DNA of 54,874 nt. It comes from Verrucomicrobiota bacterium. Its GTDB lineage: Bacteria; Verrucomicrobiota; Verrucomicrobiia; Limisphaerales; VHDF01. Of the stretch, positions 8,666 through 17,569 are shown in pieces. The stretch's first letter is position 1, and each line of letters opens with the position of its first letter. Location: NCBI GenBank assembly GCA_016871495.1, contig VHDF01000026.1:1-54874 (forward strand), in the 5' to 3' direction. Under the pieces are notes generated by a model that worked only from the letters and a program-made list of their open reading frames with translations, was not told the DNA's origin and did no database searches. A program made the position numbers and the translations under genes.

Positions 8666-10225
8666 ATGCCCCCATCCTTTGATCCAGGTCCGGGACGCTC
8701 GACACGCCGCCGGTTTTTGCAGGGAAGCGCGGCGTTGCTTGCGGCCACTTCCCCTGTCGCCGGCGCGGCTGCCCCGACGCCGGCCCGCACGCGAGGGCTG
8801 ATCGCCTCCGAGAATCGCAAGTCCGGAGCACGGGATTGGCAGCTGACGCGGGTGAGGTTGGACAAGGCCGAGTTTCGTTCTTCCTGGATCGAGGGGTTTT
8901 GCTCGAAGCAAAGTCTACGTGCGGGAGACAGGCTGACGATCATGGTGTCCACCCAGCCGGCCCGGAGGTTTCATCTCGAAATTTTTCGGATGGGTTATTA
9001 CGGCGGGCGCGGAGCCCGGCTCATGCGAGATCTGGGGGTATTTCCGGGCCAAACGCAGCCCACGCCTGCGCCGGGCGCGAAAGATTTGCATGAATGCCGT
9101 TGGGAACCCACCGTCGAGCTGACGATTCCCGAGGATTGGCCAAGCGGGGTTTATCTCGGGCGCATGACCACGCTGCCGGAGTCTCCCGCGGAGGCGTACT
9201 GGCAAAGCTATGTCATCTTCATCGTGCGGGACGAGCGTCCGGCGGACATCTTCGTTCAGTGCTCGGACAATACCTGGCAAGCTTACAATCGCTGGCCGAG
9301 CCGGTATTCGGTTTACACGCATCCCAAGGGGGGACAGGGCCCCTGGGCCGATGTGAGTTTTGACCGCCCGTACGGACGCCAGGCGCAATATCGGGACATC
9401 GTCAATGACCCGCTTTCGGTCGGTTCCGGGGAATTCATCTCGTTCGAGTTTCCGCTCGCTTATTTTTTGGAACAGCACGGTTACGATGTGACCTACGGCT
9501 CGAACAGTGACTTGCTGACGCCGGAGCGGGCCTTGCGCTGCAAGGCGTTCATCAGTGTGGGGCATGACGAGTATTGGGATTTGCGCCAGTTTCGCAGTGT
9601 GGAAGCCCTTCGTGACGCCGGTGTGAATCTGCTTTTTCTTTGCGGGAACTCGGTGTGCTGGGTGTCTCCGTTTCGGGAGAGTTTCGACGGGCGTCCCCAT
9701 CGCATTCTGTTTCGGGGCGGACCCTACGGCGCTCAACAACCCTACGCGGTGGAAAGGGAGCGCGATCACGGCCCTTTCCCCGAGCGGGGGCCGGACGAGG
9801 GATTCCTGATCGGTGCGCGCAACGTGGAGCCTGTCAATGGAGGCGGCGACTGGATTTGCGCCGCGCCGGAACACTGGGCTTTTGAGGGCACCGGCATGAA
9901 GAAGGGCGAGCGCATCCCCGGTCTCATCGGCTGGGAATACCATGGGCAGCCCGCCGAGATCCCGGGGTTGGATGTGATTGGCGCGGGCAGTGCGTGGGTG
10001 TCAGGCGATCGTCCGCAGCAATGGACCTCCACGCTTTATCCAGGTCCCAAGGGAAATTTTGTTTTCAACGCGGCTTCCATTTTTTGGGCTCAGGGATTGT
10101 CGCGGCCTCCGGGGCATACCTTGCCCTGGTCGCATTGGAGCCGACCCCATGGACCTGACGACCGCGTGCAGCGGATCACGCATAATTTATTGCGCCGCGC
10201 CCTTTCCTCGAAGCGTTCAACCTAA
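8666..10225 (+). CDS. Tat-exported N,N-dimethylformamidase beta-subunit-like protein
   Basis: The ATG at 8666 gives 519 residues. The start is fixed by a twin-arginine signal, RSTRRRFLQGSAALLAATS, at about residues 13-31. An earlier ATG at 8507 lies inside the DUF362 gene and would bury this signal. The mature region has PSGVYLGRM, FVQCSDNTWQAYNRW, YDVTYGSNSDLL and AFISVGHDEYWD, which are typical of proteins resembling the large subunit of N,N-dimethylformamidase. In this broad family the substrate is usually unknown. Tat export suggests a folded, probably metal-binding protein outside the cytoplasm. The stop codon is at the edge of a 162-base palindrome. Confidence 0.75.
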   Translation: MPPSFDPGPGRSTRRRFLQGSAALLAATSPVAGAAAPTPARTRGLIASENRKSGARDWQLTRVRLDKAEFRSSWIEGFCSKQSLRAGDRLTIMVSTQPARRFHLEIFRMGYYGGRGARLMRDLGVFPGQTQPTPAPGAKDLHECRWEPTVELTIPEDWPSGVYLGRMTTLPESPAEAYWQSYVIFIVRDERPADIFVQCSDNTWQAYNRWPSRYSVYTHPKGGQGPWADVSFDRPYGRQAQYRDIVNDPLSVGSGEFISFEFPLAYFLEQHGYDVTYGSNSDLLTPERALRCKAFISVGHDEYWDLRQFRSVEALRDAGVNLLFLCGNSVCWVSPFRESFDGRPHRILFRGGPYGAQQPYAVERERDHGPFPERGPDEGFLIGARNVEPVNGGGDWICAAPEHWAFEGTGMKKGERIPGLIGWEYHGQPAEIPGLDVIGAGSAWVSGDRPQQWTSTLYPGPKGNFVFNAASIFWAQGLSRPPGHTLPWSHWSRPHGPDDRVQRITHNLLRRALSSKRST

Positions 10226-10383
10226 AAGCGGCAATTGATCAGCATCGATCTGTCGCCAGATCTTGGCGGCAAAGGCCTTTCTCAAGTTTCAATGGATCAC
10301 CTTGCGGATCCACCTCAACTTTCGGCAGGCCTTTGCCACTCAAGCTTTTGCGCATCTCGACGCTGCTGAATTGCCGTTTCTAG
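10222..10383. repeat. 162-base imperfect palindrome starting at a stop codon
   Basis: The two halves are reverse complements with perfect register about a centre at 10302.5. The innermost stem is TGGATC (10293-10298) against GATCCA (10307-10312) with an 8-base loop. Further out, GGCAATT (10230-10236) pairs with AATTGCC (10369-10375), and a CAAAGGCCT block pairs with AGGCCTTTG. Several differences between the arms would be G-U pairs in RNA. The left end includes the TAA of the upstream gene. No target-site duplication was seen. It could be a MITE-like element or a large bidirectional 3'-end structure between convergent genes. Confidence 0.75.
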
Positions 10384-10420
10384 CATGAGAACTCCGCCGG
10401 GCCGGGGTGCGGAAGGGTGA

Positions 10421-10454
10421 GTAACTTCAGTATCAAGTTAGTCGGGAGGTTCAC
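10421..10454. repeat. Short palindromic repeat, partial copy of the 32990 element
   Basis: TAACTT (10422-10427) and AAGTTA (10435-10440) form a hairpin followed by GTCGGGAGGTTCA. Read on the minus strand, the unit TGAACCTCCCGACT plus ACTTGAT matches the element at 32990-33034 over about 33 bases with four differences. The outer left arm is missing here. It lies downstream of the leftward TPR membrane gene. Confidence 0.6.
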
Positions 10455-10482
10455 CGTCCTGATGCGGCCGTCGGCCCGGGGA

Positions 10483-11784
10483 TCACAGCCTGAATCCGGA
10501 GAGCATTGCAATCCATGTGGCGGCGACACCGATCAGGACCGCGCCCAGTCCGGCGGCATCGAGAAGCGGCGAATCGACACCCCACAGAAATCCTGCCGTG
10601 TGCGCGAGCGCCATAACCCCGGCAATGGCTGCCGCGGCGGTGAACACACGCTTCCACGTCACATGGTCGTTTGCGAATGCGCAGGCGGCCGGCACCGCTC
10701 CAAGCGCGAGCACGCCGGCGGCGTCGATGCCGTCCTTCGACCCCGCGAGGACGGCACCCGAAAACAGGGCGAAAGCTCCCAGCACGGCGCCTCCGACGCA
10801 AATGCCTTCCCAGCGTTCCGAAGCGCGGACGGCGGCGCGCGCAAACGGATCCGTCAGCATGAGCAACGATCCCAATCCCCGCGCGAAAAAGGACCAGAGC
10901 GCGAACGTGAGCCAGACCGCGCCCAAAAGGCCGGCCAGCCCCGGATGCGATTTCTGCAACGTTTCGCGGGTGAGCCGGTAAACGACATATCCTCCGAGCA
11001 GAACCCACTGCGCCTTGTCTCCCGCCGTGGTCCGCATGAACTGCGAGAATTGCAGGTACCAGCGGTAGAAGAAGGACCGGGCGCGAAAGGAATCCAAGAG
11101 CCCCTGCCGCGCCGCCTCATTGCTTGGATCGATGCGGAGCGCTTGCTGGAAATGAAGATTGGCCTCTTTGACGCGCCCGTCGTGCAATGCTTGGAAGCCG
11201 GCCGAGACGTGAGCCGCGTCATCGTTCGGATGCTCCTGAAGCTGCCACTCGACAAGGGACCGGAGGTCCTCCTTTTTTCCCAGATGGGCCAGCACCACGG
11301 TGAGAGCTTGGGCGGCGGTGGTGTTGTCCGGATTGAGTTCGAGCGCCTTTCTCGCGGGCAGTTCGGCTTCCCGATGCCGGCCCCGGCGCAGGAATGCGAG
11401 GGCGCGAATGCCGTGGGCAAAGCTGCTTTCGGGATCCAGTTCCACGGCCCTGTCCGCGCACGTTTGGGCTTCTTTCTCGGGCTGGTGTTGGCCGGGTTTG
11501 GAACTGTTGAGCAGCACGATGGCGAGCACGCCGTGGTTGAAGGAACTCTCGGGATCGAGTTCCACAGCGCGCCTCGCCGCGTTCTGCGCGCGCGCGTAGG
11601 TGGCTTCGTGGTGAATCCAGGAGAGTGCCAGCTTGGCGTGAGCGGCGTCGCTGTCGGGATTCAGCGCGACGGCTTTTTGAAACCACTCTGCCGCGTCCGC
11701 GGGACGGCCCTGGTCGAGGAGCAGTTCGGCCCGCAGGAAGACGCTGGCGAAATCGGATTCCGAGGCGGAAGCGTCGAAGCCCAT
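10483..11784 (-). CDS. TPR-repeat protein with C-terminal membrane domain
   Basis: This is a 433-residue protein. The N-terminal half (about residues 15-240) is a run of tetratricopeptide repeats, with motifs such as AAEWFQKAVALNPDSDAAHAKLA and two near-identical RAVELDPESSF units. The C-terminal half (about 255-433) contains four to six hydrophobic helices, including VWLTFALWSFFARGLG and DAAGLGAVLIGVAATWIAML. The TPR part therefore faces one side of the inner membrane, most likely the cytoplasm. It starts seven bases after the AAA+ ATPase gene, so the two are probably one operon and may work as one complex. No enzymatic motif was seen. Confidence 0.7.
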   Translation of the reverse strand: MGFDASASESDFASVFLRAELLLDQGRPADAAEWFQKAVALNPDSDAAHAKLALSWIHHEATYARAQNAARRAVELDPESSFNHGVLAIVLLNSSKPGQHQPEKEAQTCADRAVELDPESSFAHGIRALAFLRRGRHREAELPARKALELNPDNTTAAQALTVVLAHLGKKEDLRSLVEWQLQEHPNDDAAHVSAGFQALHDGRVKEANLHFQQALRIDPSNEAARQGLLDSFRARSFFYRWYLQFSQFMRTTAGDKAQWVLLGGYVVYRLTRETLQKSHPGLAGLLGAVWLTFALWSFFARGLGSLLMLTDPFARAAVRASERWEGICVGGAVLGAFALFSGAVLAGSKDGIDAAGVLALGAVPAACAFANDHVTWKRVFTAAAAIAGVMALAHTAGFLWGVDSPLLDAAGLGAVLIGVAATWIAMLSGFRL

Positions 11785-11791
11785 GTCGAGA

Positions 11792-13195
11792 TCAAGGGGC
11801 TAGACCGAGATACTTGAGCACCTCGTCGTAGTAGCCGCCCTGATTGGCAAAGAGGGCGTAATTCTTCGCGCTCTCGAACCAGGCTCGAGTGGTCGGCTTA
11901 TGGCGACCGGCGGCTTTGAGCAAATCCTTGGTGACCAAAGGCACAATGTTTCCCGATTTCATGGCGGATGCCAGCGCTTCCTCCGTCGCCAGGTCGAACA
12001 ACGCCTTGAGATCGGCCCCCGAGTATTCAGGACACTTCTTGGCGATGATTCTTGGATCCAGTTCACCGACTGGTTTGCCTCGGGCCAGGACTTGGATGAT
12101 GGAAGCTCGAGCCGCTTCGTCGGGAGGCGGCACGAACACGGTGCGATCGAATCGTCCCGGGCGGCGGAAAGCGGGATCGATGTGCCACGGCGCATTCGTC
12201 GCGCCCAAAATGAGAACGCCATCGTTGTTGCCTTCGGCGCCGTCGAGTTCGGCCAGGAATTGGTTGATCAGCGTGCGCCCCGCCGATTGCCGCAAATCCT
12301 TGCGATCCGCCGCGAGCGCATCCACCTCGTCGAAGAACAACACGCAAGGGGCGTTCTTGCGGGCCAGCTCGAAAACGGCGTGCATGTGTTTCTCCGAATT
12401 CCCAATCCACATGTCCAGGATCTGGTGCAAGCCAAGCGCCAGAAACCGGGCTTGAACTTCGCCCGCCGTGGCTTTGCTGATCAACGTCTTGCCACAACCC
12501 GGAGGTCCGTACAACAGCACGCCGCCGCCGATTTTCTTGTCGTAGGCTTTGAACAGGCCGGCGTGTTGAAGCGGATAAATGATCTTCATCCGAATTTCCT
12601 CCTTCAACGCATCCATGCCACCCACTTCCGAAAAGGAGAGCTTTGGACGTTCCATGCCGTCGAGGCCGAGGTCGAAGGCATCGCCTCCCAGGGGCGCGTG
12701 GTCTTCCTCCAATGGATCGTCTTCGGAGGCTTCCACACTCTCTCCGCCTTGCGCGAGGCCCGCCCGTTGCCGCGGCGGTTCTGCTTTCGACTTCGATCGA
12801 AATTCCCGCAGGGCCTTTTCCATGCCGGGATCGGTGTGGCTGGGGTCGATTTGCAGGGCCAGCGCGTAGAGTTCGGACGCTTTGGCCAGGTCGCCTTCCG
12901 CGGCGTGGATGCGGCTCAAGAGCACCAGGGCCGGCGCGCAGCGGGGGTGTTGCTGAAGCAATTGTTCGACTCGAACGGCCGCCTCGGAGGATTTTCCCTC
13001 AATCAGGTTCACTCGGGCGAGACCCAGCCTTCCTTCAACGCCGCCAGGCTCCAGTTGAACGAGTCTTTCGAAGGCCGCGCGCGCGTCCGCCAGCTGAAAA
13101 TCATCCAAACAGGCCTGGCCGTAGAGCGCGAGCAAAGGGGCGTTTTGCGGCGAATGCTCCAGGGCAAGACGCAACCCTTCGCGTTTGGACGACAT
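11792..13195 (-). CDS. TPR-containing AAA+ ATPase
   Basis: This 467-residue protein has TPR-like helices at residues 1-125, an acidic linker, and an AAA+ module from about 185. Walker A is GPPGCGKT (230-237), Walker B is CVLFFDEVDA, the sensor is GATNAPWHID, and the arginine region is RRPGRFDR. The sequence before Walker A (SFSEVGGMDALKEEI) resembles the FtsH/Cdc48/Vps4 branch of AAA proteins, but no zinc-protease domain follows, so it is not FtsH. It probably remodels protein complexes, with the TPR part as substrate adaptor. The next gene is a TPR membrane protein seven bases downstream. Confidence 0.8.
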   Translation of the reverse strand: MSSKREGLRLALEHSPQNAPLLALYGQACLDDFQLADARAAFERLVQLEPGGVEGRLGLARVNLIEGKSSEAAVRVEQLLQQHPRCAPALVLLSRIHAAEGDLAKASELYALALQIDPSHTDPGMEKALREFRSKSKAEPPRQRAGLAQGGESVEASEDDPLEEDHAPLGGDAFDLGLDGMERPKLSFSEVGGMDALKEEIRMKIIYPLQHAGLFKAYDKKIGGGVLLYGPPGCGKTLISKATAGEVQARFLALGLHQILDMWIGNSEKHMHAVFELARKNAPCVLFFDEVDALAADRKDLRQSAGRTLINQFLAELDGAEGNNDGVLILGATNAPWHIDPAFRRPGRFDRTVFVPPPDEAARASIIQVLARGKPVGELDPRIIAKKCPEYSGADLKALFDLATEEALASAMKSGNIVPLVTKDLLKAAGRHKPTTRAWFESAKNYALFANQGGYYDEVLKYLGLAP

Positions 13196-13340
13196 GCCTG
13201 AACTCTACTCGTCCGTGCTCACGGCACGCAAAGGCAAACCCATCGGTCCCCGGGACCGCGGGGCAGCCTCCCGAGGCTTGAGGCGGCGTCCACGCCTCGC
13301 TCGGCTGTCGCGCATCGACATGCAGACTTCCGCCTCCGGG

Positions 13341-14474
13341 CTACAGGAGAAACGGTCGGGCCGCCTCCGCTCCCAGTCGTTTGAGCCAGAAGGCGGGCCG
13401 GCTTCGCGCTTCCTCCGCTGTGGTCAGGTGATTCCCCATCCCGAGGAGCCGGTGGAATTGGCGAACGACCTTGGGATCTTCGGTCACGATTCCGCCCAGT
13501 CCCAGACAGGGCAGATTCCGATTCCGGCATAACGCGACAATGCCCCCAACTCCCTTGCCCATGAGCGAGGAGGCATCGATACAACCTTCACCGGTGATGA
13601 CCACATCCGCGTTCGACAAATATCGATCCAAATGCGCAGCGGTGGCGAAGAGCTCGAATCCGCTGAAAAGCCTGGCATTCCAAAAGGCGTGCAATCCGAA
13701 GCCAAGCCCACCCGCCGCTCCCGCCCCGGGTTGCCTCGCGTCTCCTCGCAATCCTTGCTGGCGGAGCACCTCCGCCAGCTTGCGCAGCGCCTTCTCCGCC
13801 CCGGACATGTCCTCCGGTCTCAATCCTTTTTGTGGACCATAAATCCGGCTGCAGCCGCGCGGACCCAGCAGAGGATTGCTCACGTCCACCGCGACCAGCC
13901 GCTCGCTTTCGGGGAGCTTATTCGTTCCGGCCTCTTTCGACGGGGGTTGAATCCGGACCAGATCAGCCAAGCCAAGCCAGCGGTCAATTTCCTTTCCGTC
14001 TCGATTCCAAAAGTGCCAACCCAAACTGCGAGCCAGTCCGAATCCCGCATCGTTGGTCGCGCTTCCCCCGATGCCGATTCGGTATCGCTTTGCTCCAGCC
14101 CGGGAGGCGGCTTGAAACACCCGGCCCAATCCAAAGGTATCCAGGTCGTGCGGATGGAAACGTCCGCGAGGCAGCATGGCCAAGCCAATCACGCGCGCGG
14201 TTTCGATGACGGCGGTGCGGCTCTCGGTGTCGTACCACCAGACGGACCGGATGCGGTTTCCTGCCGCGTTCGTGGTGAACGTCCGGCGGGGCCGGGCTCC
14301 CAGGGCCTCACCCACCACGGCACCGAAACCATCTCCACCATCACTCATGGGCAGGAGATGCAGCGTGTCGGAAGGGAAGACCGAGCGCCAGCCTGCCGCG
14401 ATGGCTTGGGCGGCCTCCTTCGCGGTGAGGGTGCCTTTGAATTTGTCGGGGACGATGAGCACGCGGCGTTGCAC
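13341..14474 (-). CDS. Glycerate kinase
   Basis: The predicted 377-residue enzyme phosphorylates D-glycerate with ATP, normally to 2-phosphoglycerate, in glyoxylate/glycerate metabolism. Family signatures are PDKFKGTLTAKEAA near the start, MSDGGDGFG, IGIGGSATNDAGFG, PLLGPRG with YGPQKG, and ITGEGCIDASSLMGKG. A GTG at 14474 gives the usual family length. An open frame extends to 14597 but adds 41 unlikely residues and runs into the divergent rmuC gene. The start is therefore an inference. It belongs to the GarK/GlxK class, and no other glyoxylate genes are nearby. Confidence 0.85.
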   Translation of the reverse strand: MQRRVLIVPDKFKGTLTAKEAAQAIAAGWRSVFPSDTLHLLPMSDGGDGFGAVVGEALGARPRRTFTTNAAGNRIRSVWWYDTESRTAVIETARVIGLAMLPRGRFHPHDLDTFGLGRVFQAASRAGAKRYRIGIGGSATNDAGFGLARSLGWHFWNRDGKEIDRWLGLADLVRIQPPSKEAGTNKLPESERLVAVDVSNPLLGPRGCSRIYGPQKGLRPEDMSGAEKALRKLAEVLRQQGLRGDARQPGAGAAGGLGFGLHAFWNARLFSGFELFATAAHLDRYLSNADVVITGEGCIDASSLMGKGVGGIVALCRNRNLPCLGLGGIVTEDPKVVRQFHRLLGMGNHLTTAEEARSRPAFWLKRLGAEAARPFLL

Positions 14475-14578
14475 AGGCGCTTTATCGCGACCTCGATCCG
14501 AATCGGCAACCGGAATTCGAACGATCGGATTTCGCTTGGCGCTCCAACCCGGCGCGGTAGCGTGGAGTCGTGTCCAAT

Positions 14579-16186
14579 ATGTCGGGCTGGGGACCAATCA
14601 TCGGTTTCGTGGTGGGTTTCGTGGGGGCGGGCTTTCTCTTCGCCTGGCTGGGGCGGTCGCGCGAGCGCCATGCCGCGAATTGGGCCCGGGCCACGGCGGA
14701 AGCGGAGTTGTCCACGCTCCGAGAGCGACTGTCTGCAACGGAATCCCGGGAACGCGAACAGCGGGAGAAAGCCCGGGCTCAGGAGGAGTCCGTGACCAGC
14801 CTGAGCACCCGGCTCTCGGAAGAAAGCCGTTGGAGGGCCGCGGCGGACGAGCGCTGCGCGCGTTTGCCTGCGCTGGAAACCTCGCTCCGGCTCGCGGAGG
14901 CGAGAGCCGACGAATTACAAACCTCCCTGGCCGTCACCTCCACGCGCATCTCCGCCTTGGAAACCCAGCTGGAGGAGGAACGCAAAGCCGCGGCGGACCG
15001 GCTTCGATTGGTTCAAGCCGCCGAGGTCCGGCTTTCGGACGCGTTCAAAGCTCTGTCGGCGGACGCGTTAAAGAGCAACAACCAGGCCTTTCTCGATCTG
15101 GCCAAGACCAGCCTGCTTGGCCAGCAGCAGTCCGCTCAAACCGAGTTGGACAAGCGGCAGCAAGCCATCCAAGAAATGGTCAAGCCGGTGCGGGAATCGC
15201 TCGATAAGATCGAACTCCGCATTGGGGAAATCGAGAAGGTGCGCGCCGGCGCCTATGAAGGATTGGTCGCTCAGGTCAAGGGCTTGATGGAGTTGCAAGG
15301 CCAGCTTCGCGGGGAGACCTCGAAACTGGCGCAAGCGCTTCGCGCACCCTCGGTGCGAGGGCGATGGGGGGAAATTCAATTGCAGCGCGTGGTTGAAATG
15401 GCCGGCATGATCGAGCACTGCCATTTCACGCAGCAGCAAACCCAGGAATCCGACACCGGGAAACTGCGTCCCGACTTGATCGTCTTGCTGCCAGGTGGAA
15501 AGCAGGTTGTGGTGGACGCCAAGGCGCCCCTGGAGGCGTATCTGTCCGCGCTCGACGCGAAGTCGGACTCTGCGCGAGAAAGCGGACTGATGGATCACGC
15601 GCGTCAAATTCGCGCCCATGTCGTGGCGCTGAGCCGGAAAAGTTACTGGGATCAGTTTCAGCCCGCGCCCGAGTTCGTCATTCTTTTTCTGCCCAGCGAG
15701 TCGATGTTCAGCGCCGCGCTGGAACAGGATCCCGGCCTGATTGAAGCGGGCGTCGAACAACGAGTCATTCTAGCCACTCCCACGACTTTGATCGCCTTGC
15801 TCCGCGCCGTGGCCTATGGATGGCGGCAAGAACGGCTGGCTGCCAACGCCCAAGCGATCAGCGAACTTGGCAAGGAACTTTACAAGCGGCTTGGCGACCT
15901 GGGACAGCACTGGGGCAGGCTGGGCCGGACGTTGGAAAGCGCGGTGGAAAACTACAACAAAGCTGTGGGGACACTGGAAACGCGAGTGCTGCCCTCCGCA
16001 CGAAGGTTTCGGGACTTGGAAGCCAGTCCGCTTGGTGTGGAGATCGAGGCTTTGCCGGCTGTGGACACCACGCCGCGACGGATGTTTTCACCCGAGCTTG
16101 CCCAGGATGGCGATGCGCCGCCATCCCTTGATTTCCCGGGTGGAGGCGACGGCGTCCCGGGCAAGTCTGCTGCCGCGGAGCCTTAG
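14579..16186 (+). CDS. rmuC: DNA recombination protein RmuC
   Basis: This 535-residue protein starts at the ATG at 14579, with GGAG eleven bases upstream. It has an N-terminal membrane helix ([19 protein letters not shown]), a long coiled coil at about residues 25-170, and the RmuC domain (about 185-480). The domain includes [38 protein letters not shown] and [12 protein letters not shown]. Members are predicted PD-(D/E)xK-type nucleases that limit DNA inversion and rearrangement at repeats. The DAKAPL motif is consistent with that active site. It is divergent from glycerate kinase and convergent with the cytochrome gene. Confidence 0.9.
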   Translation: MSGWGPIIGFVVGFVGAGFLFAWLGRSRERHAANWARATAEAELSTLRERLSATESREREQREKARAQEESVTSLSTRLSEESRWRAAADERCARLPALETSLRLAEARADELQTSLAVTSTRISALETQLEEERKAAADRLRLVQAAEVRLSDAFKALSADALKSNNQAFLDLAKTSLLGQQQSAQTELDKRQQAIQEMVKPVRESLDKIELRIGEIEKVRAGAYEGLVAQVKGLMELQGQLRGETSKLAQALRAPSVRGRWGEIQLQRVVEMAGMIEHCHFTQQQTQESDTGKLRPDLIVLLPGGKQVVVDAKAPLEAYLSALDAKSDSARESGLMDHARQIRAHVVALSRKSYWDQFQPAPEFVILFLPSESMFSAALEQDPGLIEAGVEQRVILATPTTLIALLRAVAYGWRQERLAANAQAISELGKELYKRLGDLGQHWGRLGRTLESAVENYNKAVGTLETRVLPSARRFRDLEASPLGVEIEALPAVDTTPRRMFSPELAQDGDAPPSLDFPGGGDGVPGKSAAAEP

Positions 16187-16201
16187 ACTGGCCCCCGGGC
16201 G

Positions 16202-16229
16202 ATCGCAGTGCCACTAAGCTCGCTGCGAT
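16202..16229. terminator. Hairpin between convergent rmuC and cytochrome genes
   Basis: ATCGCAG (16202-16208) and CTGCGAT (16223-16229) form a 7-bp stem with a 14-base loop in the 59-base gap between two convergent stop codons. No clear T run follows, so this is a weak terminator candidate. Confidence 0.3.
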
Positions 16230-16245
16230 TACAAGCTGCCGCCGC

Positions 16246-17217
16246 TTACTTTTTCTCCTCTTTCTTTTCCTCTTTTTTCTCTTCTTTCTTGCGCAGATCC
16301 GCGAGATCCCAGCCTTTGTAAACCTGAACCTCCGGAAGAGCTTGCTTCAACTTGGCGATGCCGGCATCGGTGACTTTGGATTGCCACACATACACGCTCT
16401 TGAGGTACTTCATCCCGGTGAGATTCTCCAAAGCGGCATCGGTGACGGTGGTGCCGTAGAGGTTGAGATAGACGAGGCTTGGGAGTCCTTTCAAATGGGC
16501 GATGCCCGCGTCGGTCACCGCCGTGTTTTCAAGGTGCAGCCGTTGCAGGTGCTTGAGGTTCTTGAGGTGAACCAATCCGGCGTCCGTGATTTTCGTCGTC
16601 GCGAGATTGATTTCCACGAGGCTCAGCACATCCGCCACCGGAGCCAGGGTCGCATCGGTCACATTGGTTCCCTGCAGACGGAAGTTCGCCTCGCGCCAGG
16701 GCACGTTCATGGCAATGGGGCGGGCCTCGACACTGGATTGCGCCAGCTTCGCGATCGCTTTCGTCTCGGCATCCGAAGGTTTGAAGTCGGCCGGAAGCAC
16801 AGGTTCATTTTTGGGTTTTGCCGGGGCGGCGGCTTTCACCCCCACACCCTCGGGCCAGACCGCGCCCTGACTGATCCATTCCTTGATCAGGTCGGCCTGG
16901 GCCTTTTCCAGCGGATCCCCTTCGCTGGGCATGATGTCATCGTGTCCCTTGGGCAGGGTGATGCGGCGGTACAAATCGCTCTTGGCCGGATCGCCGGCGA
17001 CGATGGCCGGACCTTCTCCCCCGCCCTTCATGGCGTCCGCTTTATTGTCGATGCGGAATTTGCCTTTGGCCTTTTCCGGGCCATGACACTTCACGCAGGT
17101 CTTTTCGAAAATGGGGAAAACGTCCTTGGCAAAATCGATCTTGGTCTGGGCGGATGCGGAGAGGGTCCCTGCCGCGGCCAGGGCCGCGGCCCAATGGAGG
17201 AAGGTGCTGGGCTTCAT
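16246..17217 (-). CDS. Secreted c-type cytochrome domain with leucine-rich repeats and KE-rich tail
   Basis: This is a 323-residue exported protein. A signal peptide (residues 1-23) is followed by a planctomycete-type cytochrome c domain with one haem site, CVKCH (41-45), and a distal MPSEGDPL motif that can supply the Met ligand. From about residue 185 come five leucine-rich repeats of the TDAGLxHLKxLxxLxxLxL type, which are protein-binding. The protein ends in three KKEE repeats, written in DNA as a pyrimidine-rich tract on the plus strand. Such proteins are common in Planctomycetes and Verrucomicrobia. A role in periplasmic electron transfer or complex assembly is likely, but the partner is unknown. 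Confidence 0.8.
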   Translation of the reverse strand: MKPSTFLHWAAALAAAGTLSASAQTKIDFAKDVFPIFEKTCVKCHGPEKAKGKFRIDNKADAMKGGGEGPAIVAGDPAKSDLYRRITLPKGHDDIMPSEGDPLEKAQADLIKEWISQGAVWPEGVGVKAAAPAKPKNEPVLPADFKPSDAETKAIAKLAQSSVEARPIAMNVPWREANFRLQGTNVTDATLAPVADVLSLVEINLATTKITDAGLVHLKNLKHLQRLHLENTAVTDAGIAHLKGLPSLVYLNLYGTTVTDAALENLTGMKYLKSVYVWQSKVTDAGIAKLKQALPEVQVYKGWDLADLRKKEEKKEEKKEEKK

Positions 17218-17566
17218 GGGGCAGGAGTATTGGCGCGGAGGGCAAACATCTCAAGCGAAAGCATCGAAAAGAGGAAACTCTTCGCGGCGGCTGCGACCTC
17301 CCCGTCAGCGCTCGTTCCTTCGCTTCGCCTAACCCGCATCTTTCACACTCGACTGGGTTGCGAAACGTCCCCCATCGAATTTTTAGCAATGCGGGTTAGA
17401 TCGAACCGCGCCCTCCGTTCGACAAACGGATGCCATTCCCATTCCACACCTTATTGGAAAAAGTTCTTCCTCGGACTTCGCCTCAAGGATCCATTTTCGT
17501 GCAACCAGGGCGCGGTTTCCCTAGCCCGGAAATTCCCGGTCGCGAAGCACGGATGAAATTTCCGGG
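17218..17566. other. Intergenic region with two inverted repeats
   Basis: This 349-base gap follows the 3' end of the secreted metallopeptidase gene and precedes the cytochrome gene, both read leftward. It probably holds the cytochrome promoter. No coding region is supported. The two inverted repeats at 17329-17399 and 17522-17569 are annotated separately. Confidence 0.45.
17329..17399. repeat. Perfect 11-bp inverted repeat
   Basis: CTAACCCGCAT (17329-17339) and ATGCGGGTTAG (17389-17399) are exact reverse complements 49 bases apart. It could be an intergenic repeat or the ends of a small element. There is no gene between the arms. Confidence 0.5.
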
Positions 17567-17569
17567 CTA
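17522..17569. repeat. Perfect 13-bp inverted repeat beginning at a stop codon
   Basis: TAGCCCGGAAATT (17522-17534) and AATTTCCGGGCTA (17557-17569) form a stem with a 22-base loop. On the minus strand the first three bases are the TAG stop of the metallopeptidase gene. No T run follows, so it is not a classical Rho-independent terminator. Confidence 0.65.

Noticed and set aside
11900-13201. A 433-codon open frame opposite the TPR-AAA+ ATPase
   Set aside because: The ATPase strand carries Walker A, Walker B and arginine motifs, and the opposite frame does not resemble a protein.
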